Part shown: one piece after another, positions 14,821 through 20,887 of the stretch
How the letters are laid out: every line of letters starts with the position of its first letter
Numbering within the stretch: position 1 is the first letter of the stretch
Origin: a virus
Virus record (IMG/VR): IMGVR_UViG_3300027741_000292
Span: 1-22,425 of that record
Direction: 5' to 3' (one strand)
DNA length: 22,425 nucleotides
Notes under the pieces: model-generated
What the model saw: the letters and a program-made list of their open reading frames with translations, nothing else
What the model was told of the DNA's origin: nothing
The model's database searches: none
Program-made: the position numbers and the translations under genes

Positions 14821-15105
14821 ATGGCACAGCCTAAATGGATCGAAAAATATCTTCGTATGAAGCCCGAAGTTACTAAATTATTTGATGATTTGGAAGCATA
14901 CTTAGATTATTGTAAGATCAATATGTTGAAGTTCGACGAGAAAGATCTCTATCGCAGTGAGCAATATCGTCGATTCGAAAAATATCGCAATTGGCTCTAT
15001 CGTCGTGGTAATGCTGAACAATCTGGAGAACCACAGAAAGAATATTCACGACCACCTCGTAAAGAATATTCACGAGCACCGCGTTCGCAACAACAACAAA
15101 CGTAA
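14821..15105 (+). CDS. Conserved phage protein with short tandem repeat tail
   Basis: 94 aa. The N-terminal ~65 residues (PKWIEKYLRMKPEVTKLFDDLEAYLDYC, then DLYRSEQYRRFEKYRNWL) are helical and resemble a small conserved family of T4-like aquatic phages. The tail has two copies of KEYSRxPR and a Gln-rich end, and is basic and probably disordered. The upstream region is purine-rich (GAAAGAAAGAAAA) without a strong Shine-Dalgarno core. It is the last gene before the hairpin at 15110-15132. Function unknown; nucleic acid contact through the basic tail is a guess. Confidence 0.7.
   Translation: MAQPKWIEKYLRMKPEVTKLFDDLEAYLDYCKINMLKFDEKDLYRSEQYRRFEKYRNWLYRRGNAEQSGEPQKEYSRPPRKEYSRAPRSQQQQT
15037..15084 (+). 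repeat. Two-copy 24-base in-frame tandem repeat
   Basis: AAAGAATATTCACGA at 15037-15051 recurs at 15061-15075. Period 24, with two mismatches across the unit. Encodes KEYSRPPR then KEYSRAPR. Confidence 0.85.
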
Positions 15106-15109
15106 GATT

Positions 15110-15132
15110 AGTGGGGGACTTGTTCCCCCACT
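15110..15132 (+). terminator. Strong hairpin ending the dpdA operon
   Basis: AGTGGGGGA (15110-15118) pairs perfectly with TCCCCCACT (15124-15132) across a five-base loop, five bases after the preceding stop. No U-run follows (CATAATC), so intrinsic termination is uncertain; it may stabilise the mRNA 3' end. Confidence 0.65.
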
Positions 15133-15156
15133 CATAATCAAATATTGACTTTTAAC

Positions 15157-16257
15157 ATGACAGTTTATATTGTAGATCTCGAAAGTATCCCTACTAGATA
15201 CACTTGCGAATGGCAAGAACATATTCCTAAACTTTTAGAACAAGCTGGTCATGATGTTAAAATTATTACAGGTCCTGTTGATATACCTAGTGCTACTACC
15301 CCTGGCGCATTTCTTAACTTTGGTGGAACTAATATTTTCAAAGCTTGCCAAGTTGAACAAATGGCTAGGCTATTTTGTTCCGGATCAATCTGTGCTGGTG
15401 ATCACTTTATCTTTACAGATGCTTGGCACCCTGGTATCATCAATTTAAAATATATGAGTGAACTACTGAATATTCCAGTAGTTACACATGGTCTTTGGCA
15501 TGCCGGAAGTTATGATAATCAAGATTTCCTAGGACGTCTTGTTGGCAATAAACCTTGGGTTAGGCATGCGGAGAAAAGTTTCTTCCATGCATTTGACTAT
15601 AATTACTTTGCTACGAATTTTCATATAGAAATGTTCTATACAAATTTGTTGAATGATTATCCTACAGAGAATCCTTGGTTTGAAGAAGATCTTAAACACT
15701 TGCTGGATGGTGAATTAACAGATAAGATTGTGCGTACAGGTTGGCCAATGGAATATATGGATGCCATATTGTCTCCATATAAGAATATGTCTAAACGTGA
15801 TCTTATCTTATTCCCACATCGCATTGCTCCAGAAAAACAAGTTGAAATTTTTAGAGATTTGGCCACACAATTGCCACAATACGAATTTGTTGTGTGCCAG
15901 GATCAACAATTGACTAAGAATGAATATCATACTTTGTTAGGTCAAGCAAAAATTGTATTCAGTGCTAACTTACAGGAGACGCTTGGGATAAGTTGTTTCG
16001 AAGGTGCAGTGGTAGATGCCATCCCAATGATTCCCAATAGACTTAGCTATAAAGAAATGTATTTTGATATTTTCAAATACTCAAGCCAATGGACCGAATC
16101 GTTTGAATCATATTCACAACATAAACAAGAGTTATGTGGCTCAATAATTCAACATATGGATAATTATTCTAATCTAATTCCAGAGATTAAAAAACAAGCC
16201 GCAGTTTTGTCTGAAAAGTTTTTCTCGGCAACGGTGTTATTAAATAATATTAAATGA
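15157..16257 (+). CDS. GT-B glycosyltransferase (GT1/GT4-like)
   Basis: 366 aa from ATG 15157; a TTG at 15145 would add four residues, and neither has a clear ribosome site. The C-terminal half has LILFPHRIAPEKQVEIFRDL, YEFVVCQDQ, and QETLGISCFEG with E274-x7-E282. These are the donor-binding features of retaining GT-B enzymes (E-x7-E). The N-terminal half has acceptor-domain style strands (YIVDLES, HDVKIITGP, HFIFTDAWHPG). It would transfer a sugar from a nucleotide or related donor; the acceptor (DNA base, lipopolysaccharide or virion protein) cannot be told. It overlaps the epimerase gene by ATGA, so donor-making and transfer are likely coupled. Confidence 0.82.
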   Translation: MTVYIVDLESIPTRYTCEWQEHIPKLLEQAGHDVKIITGPVDIPSATTPGAFLNFGGTNIFKACQVEQMARLFCSGSICAGDHFIFTDAWHPGIINLKYMSELLNIPVVTHGLWHAGSYDNQDFLGRLVGNKPWVRHAEKSFFHAFDYNYFATNFHIEMFYTNLLNDYPTENPWFEEDLKHLLDGELTDKIVRTGWPMEYMDAILSPYKNMSKRDLILFPHRIAPEKQVEIFRDLATQLPQYEFVVCQDQQLTKNEYHTLLGQAKIVFSANLQETLGISCFEGAVVDAIPMIPNRLSYKEMYFDIFKYSSQWTESFESYSQHKQELCGSIIQHMDNYSNLIPEIKKQAAVLSEKFFSATVLLNNIK

Positions 16258-17237
16258 AAAAAACAATTATATTGACAGGTGCCTTTGGCTATATTGGTAG
16301 CCATACTGCCAAAGTTTTTAAACAAGCTGGATATGAAGTCTATGGTATTGATCGTGAGCATACAATACCTGAAGCAGCACCATTCTTAGATATTTGGCTC
16401 AGAAGTGATTTTGCTGATGCCGTTCCTACATTATTGTCAAATAATTTAGATGTAGAAGCTATTGTACATTGTGCTGGCACAAGCCTTGTTGGACCTAGCA
16501 TAGATAATCCTGGGCTATATTATGATAATAATACAGCCAAGACCAATCAAATGTTACATGAGATTAGAAATTTAGATTGGTCTGGTCTAGTGGTCTTTAG
16601 CAGTAGCGCCGCAGTATATGGCAATAATTGCGTCAGTCCAATTAAGGAATCTGCTGAGGGATTTCCAGTAAGCCCATATGGTTGGAGTAAAAAGTTTTGT
16701 GAACAAGTTATTCACGACCATTGTCTAGCTCATGGTATGAGAGGAATAGCATTGAGATATTTCAATGCCGCCGGTTGTGATATTTCGGGAGAGTTGGGTC
16801 ATGTACGATATGACACTCATATTATTCCAAGAATACTCAGCGCACATCAAAATAGATCTAAATTTATTCTAAATGGCAATGATTTCAAAACCCCAGATGG
16901 TACATGTATAAGGGATTACCTTCATGTTGAGGATATAGCCAGGGCTCATTTGGCCGCAGTTACATTTGGCCAAAATTTGGATTTTGGTGAATTTAGAAGT
17001 TACAATTTGGGTACTGGCCAAGGTTATAGTAATTTACAAGTTGTTGAATCTTGTGAGCGTGCCTTTGGTGCTAGTTTAAATTACCAAATTGGTGACAGGA
17101 GAATTGGTGATCCTGACATATTAGTTGCCGATGGTTCAAAATTTCAAAATGATTCTCTTTGGGTTCCCAAATATAGTGATATTGATGTTATTTGCAAGTC
17201 TGCCTGGGCTTGGCAAAAAAATATTAGTATGTTATAA
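16254..17237 (+). CDS. galE: UDP-glucose 4-epimerase-like SDR enzyme
   Basis: 327 aa, close to bacterial GalE (about 338). The NAD loop TGAFGYIGSHT (residues 8-18), SSSAAVYG (116-123), catalytic Y142-x3-K146 in YGWSK, RYFNAAG (169-174) and DGTCIRDYLHVEDIARAH are all GalE signatures. It interconverts UDP-glucose and UDP-galactose, or the N-acetyl forms. It starts within the stop of the glycosyltransferase gene (ATGA). A promoter for folE overlaps its last codons (-35 at 17210-17215). The GalE class is well supported; exact sugar specificity is not. Confidence 0.9.
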   Translation: MKKTIILTGAFGYIGSHTAKVFKQAGYEVYGIDREHTIPEAAPFLDIWLRSDFADAVPTLLSNNLDVEAIVHCAGTSLVGPSIDNPGLYYDNNTAKTNQMLHEIRNLDWSGLVVFSSSAAVYGNNCVSPIKESAEGFPVSPYGWSKKFCEQVIHDHCLAHGMRGIALRYFNAAGCDISGELGHVRYDTHIIPRILSAHQNRSKFILNGNDFKTPDGTCIRDYLHVEDIARAHLAAVTFGQNLDFGEFRSYNLGTGQGYSNLQVVESCERAFGASLNYQIGDRRIGDPDILVADGSKFQNDSLWVPKYSDIDVICKSAWAWQKNISML

Positions 17238-17238
17238 T
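17210..17238 (+). promoter_or_regulatory. Sigma70-like promoter for folE
   Basis: TTGGCA (17210-17215), 17-base spacer, TATAAT (17233-17238). It overlaps the end of galE. folE starts at 17273 without a clear Shine-Dalgarno sequence. Confidence 0.65.
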
Positions 17239-17272
17239 TGCCTAAATACTTTTAATCTAATTTTAATAATTT

Positions 17273-17962
17273 ATGGAAAAAAATCTATCACAAGTTTTGC
17301 GTGAACGCATGCGATCAGACGGCAAGAGGTTCTGGGCTGGTGACAATATCAGTGAATATATTACAGAGTCGGACCGAGAACATTTAATCAATGAAGCTAC
17401 GGAGGCATTTGAAAAGGTATTGGATACTTTGCTTATTGACCGAGAGAATGATCCAAATAGCAAGGGCACAGCTCGTAGACTTGCCAAGATGTATTACAAT
17501 GAAATTATGGAGGGACGATATGAGCCAGCACCAGACGCAACAGCATTTCCAAATGATTCGTCAGACCGTTATGAAGGTATGTTGGTTGTTCGTAGTGAGC
17601 TTCGCAGTATGTGTAGCCATCATCACCAACCCGTTAATGGTGTTGCTTATATTGGTATTATTGCGGCTCAGAAACTTATCGGACTCAGCAAGTACACCCG
17701 TATTGCACAGTGGTGTGCCAGACGAGGTACACTCCAGGAGGAGTTATGTAATGACATTGCCCGCGAGATTAGCAAAGCTACTGACTCAGAAAACATAGGT
17801 GTTTATATGAGAATGACACATGGATGTTGTGAAAATAGGGGCCTAATGGCTCATGATAGTTCCACAACAACCACTGTGCTTAGGGGAGCATTTAACAATG
17901 ATGCTGGTACAAAGAAAGAGTTTTTCGACACTCTAGCACTTCAAGAATCACATAAGAGATAA
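17273..17962 (+). CDS. folE: GTP cyclohydrolase I
   Basis: 229 aa (E. coli FolE 222). It converts GTP to 7,8-dihydroneopterin triphosphate, the first step toward folate and toward 7-deazaguanines (preQ0, queuosine). Zinc site: C114-S-H-H117 in MCSHHHQPVNG, and C185/C186 in HGCCENRG, aligning with E. coli C110, H113 and C181. KYTRIAQWCARR and LRGAF are further family blocks. Tandem cysteines at 185-186 are unusual. The phosphoribosyltransferase gene starts one base after its stop, so the two are likely co-expressed from the promoter overlapping galE. The likely purpose is to feed 7-deazaguanine synthesis with the DpdA-like protein; folate boosting is the alternative. Confidence 0.95.
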   Translation: MEKNLSQVLRERMRSDGKRFWAGDNISEYITESDREHLINEATEAFEKVLDTLLIDRENDPNSKGTARRLAKMYYNEIMEGRYEPAPDATAFPNDSSDRYEGMLVVRSELRSMCSHHHQPVNGVAYIGIIAAQKLIGLSKYTRIAQWCARRGTLQEELCNDIAREISKATDSENIGVYMRMTHGCCENRGLMAHDSSTTTTVLRGAFNNDAGTKKEFFDTLALQESHKR

Positions 17963-17963
17963 T

Positions 17964-18497
17964 ATGACTAAAAAAGTATATTACAATAATCGTACAGTTA
18001 AAAATTGGATTTTTGAAATCATTCAACAAATCAATGCCGACAATTGGCGTCCTGATTGTATTGTTGGTATTACCAGAGGCGGGCTTGTGCCAGCAGTCAT
18101 GTTAAGTCATTGGTATAATGTTCCTCTACATACTGTGAAGATCAGTTTACGAGATTTTGCCGAGGATACCGAGAGTAATCTTTGGTTACCAGAAATGGCT
18201 TTTGGTCATGTCAATTATGATCTCATGTGTTCGGATGATGGCAGGAAAAATATGCTGATTGTGGACGATATCAACGACAGTGGTGCAACCTTTCAATGGT
18301 TAGTCAATGATTGGCAAAGCAGTTGTTTGCCCAGTGACAGTCGTTGGGGTGATGTTTGGCATAATAATGTCAAATTTGCAACATTAATCAACAATGAAGC
18401 CAGTGATTTCAAAACTGTAGATTATACTGGCCTAAGCATCAATAAAGTTGATGATCCAATTTGGTGTGTATTGCCCTGGGAAGAATTTTGGCGATAA
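17964..18497 (+). CDS. Type I phosphoribosyltransferase (purine-type)
   Basis: 177 aa. PDCIVGITRGGLVPAVMLSHW (about 30-50) is the early PRPP/pyrophosphate loop region, and NMLIVDDINDSGATF (97-110) is the PRPP-binding motif (DDxxDSG). The family transfers ribose-5-phosphate from PRPP to a purine base or related ring; the look is nearest to xanthine-guanine or hypoxanthine types, but the base pocket cannot be read with certainty. It begins one base after the folE stop. It might salvage the guanine released when DpdA swaps bases, or charge a 7-deazaguanine base; both are inference. Confidence 0.85.
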   Translation: MTKKVYYNNRTVKNWIFEIIQQINADNWRPDCIVGITRGGLVPAVMLSHWYNVPLHTVKISLRDFAEDTESNLWLPEMAFGHVNYDLMCSDDGRKNMLIVDDINDSGATFQWLVNDWQSSCLPSDSRWGDVWHNNVKFATLINNEASDFKTVDYTGLSINKVDDPIWCVLPWEEFWR

Positions 18498-18501
18498 CTA
18501 C

Positions 18502-18530
18502 TTGACGGTGAATAATTTTGGTAGTACAAT
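18502..18530 (+). promoter_or_regulatory. Sigma70-like early promoter
   Basis: TTGACG (18502-18507), 17-base spacer containing TTTTGGT, TACAAT (18525-18530). It drives the small gene at 18568, which has AAAAGGG upstream. Confidence 0.72.
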
Positions 18531-18567
18531 ATATGAGCAGTAAAAACTAATTTAAAAGGGTATTAAA

Positions 18568-18741
18568 ATGGCCGGCAAAGCAAAATCGATATATCTAACA
18601 ATCTATTATAAAGGTACGCTGAAAACAGCGTTTCATAAAGTATTCTTTGAGGCAAAGGCCTACAATGAGTATGTCAAAACTGAAGAATTCATTGCCAAAT
18701 GGTCCAAGGATCAGTTTGACATTGTAAAAGAAACTTATTAG
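18568..18741 (+). CDS. Small protein, 57 aa, function unknown
   Basis: Starts MAGKAKSIYLTIYYKGTLKT with ribosome site AAAAGGG and a good promoter at 18502-18530. It is basic at the N-terminus, with a strand-rich front and a helical C-terminus (EYVKTEEFIAKWSKDQFDIVKETY). Too short for confident family assignment; early expression and size fit a host-takeover or regulatory peptide. The next gene follows after a palindrome that contains its ribosome site. Confidence 0.65.
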   Translation: MAGKAKSIYLTIYYKGTLKTAFHKVFFEAKAYNEYVKTEEFIAKWSKDQFDIVKETY

Positions 18742-18742
18742 A

Positions 18743-18758
18743 TCCTTGATATCAAGGA
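18743..18758 (+). promoter_or_regulatory. Perfect palindrome holding the ribosome site of the next gene
   Basis: TCCTTGATATCAAGGA, eight bases per arm. The right arm includes AAGGA, seven bases before ATG 18765. In RNA, fewer bases would pair, but CCTTG can mask the ribosome site. It could also be a protein-binding site. Confidence 0.55.
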
Positions 18759-18764
18759 AGCAGA

Positions 18765-18992
18765 ATGAAAAAGATCCCAATGTTAGAACGGTTTGCCGCA
18801 CAAAGTCTTGTCGAGCATGACGGTGAATTAATCTTTAGTAAAGAAAAGTTTGCTCAGTTGATTGTGAAAGAATGTGTATCCATATGTCAGCGTGAATCTG
18901 ACGACGATGATGATCAATTTGAATTGGGTAGATCGTACCAGTCAAAGGAAATTACAGAACTTATAAAAAGACATTTTGGAGTTGAAGAATGA
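18765..18992 (+). CDS. Small phage protein, function unknown
   Basis: 75 aa, ATG 18765 after AAGGAAG. FSKEKFAQLIVKECVSICQRE followed by an acidic run (DDDDD) and SYQSKEITELIKRHFGVEE. This 'FA.LIv.EC..ic' pattern is frequent in small phage proteins of unknown function. The next gene overlaps its stop by ATGA. Confidence 0.7.
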   Translation: MKKIPMLERFAAQSLVEHDGELIFSKEKFAQLIVKECVSICQRESDDDDDQFELGRSYQSKEITELIKRHFGVEE

Positions 18993-19198
18993 AACTGTGC
19001 CCCAAGTGTGATTCACCTGCCATCTGCTGCGATCACTGTATGAACTATGACTTCAATGCCGACAGCGAAGGTCGCTATACGGGTGCAGGCCGTGCGGATG
19101 CAGTAACAGTGATTCATCTGATGACAGCCGCTACCCTGGATGAAGAATCTAATGTTGCAGAATCACAACAATATTTGTCTAAATTTCGGTTGGCCTAA
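18989..19198 (+). CDS. Small Cys-rich protein with probable metal site
   Basis: 69 aa. CPKCDSPAICCDHCMNYDF at the N-terminus has CxxC...CCxxC spacing typical of a zinc ribbon or knuckle. The rest (AVTVIHLMTAATLDEES) is helical. It is richer in G+C than genes to its left, marking the start of the compositionally distinct block. The -35 of the next promoter overlaps its last codons. Function unknown. Confidence 0.65.
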   Translation: MKLCPKCDSPAICCDHCMNYDFNADSEGRYTGAGRADAVTVIHLMTAATLDEESNVAESQQYLSKFRLA

Positions 19199-19218
19199 AT
19201 CTATTTTGGTTGTATAAT
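19190..19218 (+). promoter_or_regulatory. Early promoter cassette, copy 1
   Basis: TTGGCC (19190-19195), 17-base spacer, TATAAT (19213-19218), then a leader with ATTGTAACGCAAAAAGGAGT shared with other copies. Drives the gene at 19251. Confidence 0.8.
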
Positions 19219-19250
19219 ACTTGTATTGTAACGCAAAAAGGAGTGGGAAA

Positions 19251-19397
19251 ATGAGAGAATTGCAACAACTATTAGTTGATTCTGTGGGCTGTGGACTGTC
19301 CGACCGATCCATTATTGAATTGATGGTCGAAGAAGGTTTGCCTAGAGAAGCTTGTCCAGAAATCCTGCGAGTTTTTAAAGAATCATTGAGTTGCTAA
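19251..19397 (+). CDS. Small protein, 48 aa
   Basis: MRELQQLLVDSVGCGLSDRS, continuing to ...VFKESLSC. It is helical and acidic, with four Cys. It has an AAAAAGGAGT ribosome site and its own promoter cassette. The stop is followed at once by a hairpin (19396-19413). No family recognised; the strong signals argue that it is real despite its size. Confidence 0.7.
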   Translation: MRELQQLLVDSVGCGLSDRSIIELMVEEGLPREACPEILRVFKESLSC

Positions 19398-19413
19398 AAA
19401 ACAACAGTTTTTT
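19396..19413 (+). terminator. A/T stem-loop before promoter cassette 2
   Basis: AAAAAAC (19396-19402) pairs with GTTTTTT (19407-19413) around AACA. The U-rich right arm could serve as a weak terminator. Placed between a stop codon and an early promoter, as in the PeSL cassettes of T4-type phages. Confidence 0.5.
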
Positions 19414-19415
19414 GG

Positions 19416-19444
19416 TTGACCAAAAAACATTTTGGTTGTATAAT
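19416..19444 (+). promoter_or_regulatory. Early promoter cassette, copy 2
   Basis: TTGACC (19416-19421), 17-base spacer, TATAAT (19439-19444). ACCAAAA-AACA-TTTTGGT (19419-19436) lies across the -35/spacer, and a nine-base-arm palindrome (19408-19427) is centred on the -35. The shared leader ends in AAAAAGGAGT. Confidence 0.85.
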
Positions 19445-19475
19445 ACACTTATTGTAACGCAAAAAGGAGTAGATT

Positions 19476-19730
19476 ATGAAACTAATTGGACATTCATACA
19501 ATTACAAGGTGGTTACAGATATATCCAGCAAAGAAGATGCCGAGACTGATGTGAATGGTAGACAAATTCTATTTAAAACTAATAATTATAAAAATGCGCG
19601 AAAAAAATGCATTGAGTGGGCGGCTTTCGACGATATTGAAGTGTTTGTCCTTGACGAATTTGGCAGCATCAAGTTCTCTTGTCAAGGTGCTTCAGAAGCC
19701 TTTGATCGATTTCCAAAAACATTTGGTTGA
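19476..19730 (+). CDS. Small early protein, function unknown
   Basis: 84 aa from ATG 19476, six bases after GGAGT. It starts MKLIGHSYNYKVVTDISSKE; the middle is basic (TNNYKNARKKCIEWAAFDD) and the end is mixed strand/helix (IEVFVLDEFGSIKFSCQGAS). Its stop codon lies within the -35 of the next cassette. No family recognised. Expected to be expressed early from its own promoter. Confidence 0.72.
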   Translation: MKLIGHSYNYKVVTDISSKEDAETDVNGRQILFKTNNYKNARKKCIEWAAFDDIEVFVLDEFGSIKFSCQGASEAFDRFPKTFG

Positions 19731-19755
19731 CCAAAAATCATTTTGGTTGTATAAT
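19727..19755 (+). promoter_or_regulatory. Early promoter cassette, copy 3
   Basis: TTGACC (19727-19732, overlapping the upstream TGA stop), 17-base spacer, TATAAT (19750-19755). Palindrome ACCAAAA-ATCA-TTTTGGT at 19730-19747. Leader nearly identical to copy 2. Confidence 0.87.
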
Positions 19756-19787
19756 ACACTTATTGTAACGCAAAAAGGAGTAGGAAA

Positions 19788-20042
19788 ATGGCAACATACA
19801 TGGATGCAGTCAACGGCAATCACACCAGCCAGCCCAACTATGACACACGTCACGGTGGCCCTTTTGATCGTGGCTCAGCCGACAGCTGGTACGGTCGCAA
19901 ATTTGATCCGCACTACTGGCCACAAGGCACTTACAAAGGTACTCGCGTGGAGATGGCACAGATGACTGCTGCCGAAATCACAGCCTATACCGCAGGATTC
20001 CGTGACAACGAGCAATTTGGCGGCAAAAAAGAGTGGGATTAA
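19788..20042 (+). CDS. Small conserved phage protein (DRGSAD...HYWP type)
   Basis: 84 aa, visibly G+C-rich. FDRGSADSWYGRKFDPHYWPQGTY, then MTAAEITAYTAGFRDNEQFGGKKEW. This pattern (DrG..D..Y.R...PH.wP.G...g......T..E...Y..GF......kdW) recurs in AT-rich form at 20888-21085, so the two are probably distant paralogues. Such proteins are common in phage early regions; function unknown. Own promoter cassette and GGAGT ribosome site. Confidence 0.75.
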   Translation: MATYMDAVNGNHTSQPNYDTRHGGPFDRGSADSWYGRKFDPHYWPQGTYKGTRVEMAQMTAAEITAYTAGFRDNEQFGGKKEWD

Positions 20043-20046
20043 ACGG

Positions 20047-20076
20047 TTGACTCGAATTGGTCGTTTCGGTTATAAT
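20047..20076 (+). promoter_or_regulatory. Early promoter cassette, copy 4 (diverged)
   Basis: TTGACT (20047-20052), 18-base spacer, TATAAT (20071-20076). The spacer differs from the other copies (CGAATTGG, TTTCGG), but the leader still ends in CAAAAAGGAGTAGGAAATG-type sequence. Confidence 0.78.
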
Positions 20077-20106
20077 ACTAGTATTGCGAACAAAAAGGAG
20101 TAGGAA

Positions 20107-20391
20107 ATGTCACAACTTAGCACTATTCAGCAAATCAATTCTGCCATCATGTTTGGTAATCTAACCAACACTGAATTGTCCAGTATCATTGATGCCGTCA
20201 AATGGGCCCGCAGCCAGTTGACCAAGGATGTGAAGAACTCGATCAAGACTGGGCAGATGGTCAAGTTTACGTCAAGCAAAACCGGCAAGACCCTGGTGGG
20301 AGATGTGACCAAAATTGCTATCAAGTATGTCACAGTCCGCACTCCGCAGGGTCTTTGGCGAGTGCCTGCTAACATGTTGGAAGCCGCATAA
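20107..20391 (+). CDS. Small conserved phage protein with beta-barrel-like C-terminus
   Basis: 94 aa. The N-terminal half is helical (LTNTELSSIIDAVKWARSQL). The C-terminal half is a small beta-barrel pattern: IKTGQMVKFTSSKTGKTLVG, then VTKIAIKYVTVRTPQGLWRVP. The 'G..VkF.s.rtG....G.V.ki..k.v.V....glWrVPa.mL' signature is shared by many phage early proteins and resembles KOW/SH3-like barrels. Function unknown, nucleic acid binding possible. G+C-rich, with its own promoter. Confidence 0.75.
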   Translation: MSQLSTIQQINSAIMFGNLTNTELSSIIDAVKWARSQLTKDVKNSIKTGQMVKFTSSKTGKTLVGDVTKIAIKYVTVRTPQGLWRVPANMLEAA

Positions 20392-20396
20392 AACGG

Positions 20397-20425
20397 TTGA
20401 CCAAAAATCATTTTGGTTGTATAAT
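20397..20425 (+). promoter_or_regulatory. Early promoter cassette, copy 5
   Basis: TTGACC (20397-20402), 17-base spacer, TATAAT (20420-20425). The spacer is identical to copy 3. The leader ends AAAAAGGAGTTTGAG before ATG 20457. Confidence 0.87.
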
Positions 20426-20456
20426 ACTTGTATTGTAACGCAAAAAGGAGTTTGAG

Positions 20457-20882
20457 ATGGCACACATGAGTCAAGAAAAGAAAGCAAAGATTGCTCCAGT
20501 TGTAAAAGCAATCTGCAAAAAGTATAATATCAAGGCCAGCCTGGCAGTTCGCAATCACTCTACACTGTGCCTGAATTTGCGCCAAGGCGAGATTGACTTT
20601 GTTGAAAACTTCATCGAAACTGATAGCCGGGTCGCACATGGTCGAAAAATGTCCCAGGACCAAATCGACTACATCCGCCGAAATCGATCACTGGATGTGA
20701 ACCCTTACTGGTTCCAGGAACACTTTTCAGGTCGGGCCTTGGAGTTTTTGAAAGAAATATTTGCTGCCATGAATGCAGGCAATCATGACCGTAGTGACAT
20801 TCAAGTCGATTACTTTGATGTGGGCTGGTATGTGGATGTCAACATTGGTCGGTGGAATCAACCATATGCACTGGTTAAGTGA
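20457..20882 (+). CDS. Conserved phage/plasmid protein, possibly LPD29-like
   Basis: 141 aa. MSQEKKAKIAPVVKAICKKY, ASLAVRNHSTLCLNL, then LDVNPYWFQEHFSGRALEFL and GNHDRSDIQVDYFDVGWYVD followed by VNIGRWNQPY. I recognise this conserved family from many phages and mobile elements; it may correspond to large polyvalent protein associated domain 29, but I am unsure of that label. Biochemical function unknown; a role early in takeover or anti-restriction is only a guess. G+C-rich, own promoter cassette, strong GGAG site. Confidence 0.75.
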   Translation: MAHMSQEKKAKIAPVVKAICKKYNIKASLAVRNHSTLCLNLRQGEIDFVENFIETDSRVAHGRKMSQDQIDYIRRNRSLDVNPYWFQEHFSGRALEFLKEIFAAMNAGNHDRSDIQVDYFDVGWYVDVNIGRWNQPYALVK

Positions 20883-20887
20883 ACTAT

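Noticed and set aside
17241-17249. Late promoter (CCTAAATAC) before folE
   Set aside because: Two mismatches to the late consensus; a full sigma70-like promoter overlaps just upstream and explains the gene better.
17391-17798. 135-codon open frame inside folE
   Set aside because: It is wholly within a clear GTP cyclohydrolase I gene in another frame; a shadow.
19555-19965. 136-codon open frame across two early genes
   Set aside because: It overlaps the 19476 and 19788 genes and the promoter between them, and has no ribosome site.
19190-20425. CRISPR array
   Set aside because: The repeats are promoters with leaders and ribosome sites, spaced by full genes rather than short spacers.
20127-20663. 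178-codon open frame on the minus strand
   Set aside because: It runs antisense through two genes with good ribosome sites and a promoter cassette. It has no start signal of its own and the product is low in conserved-looking features.
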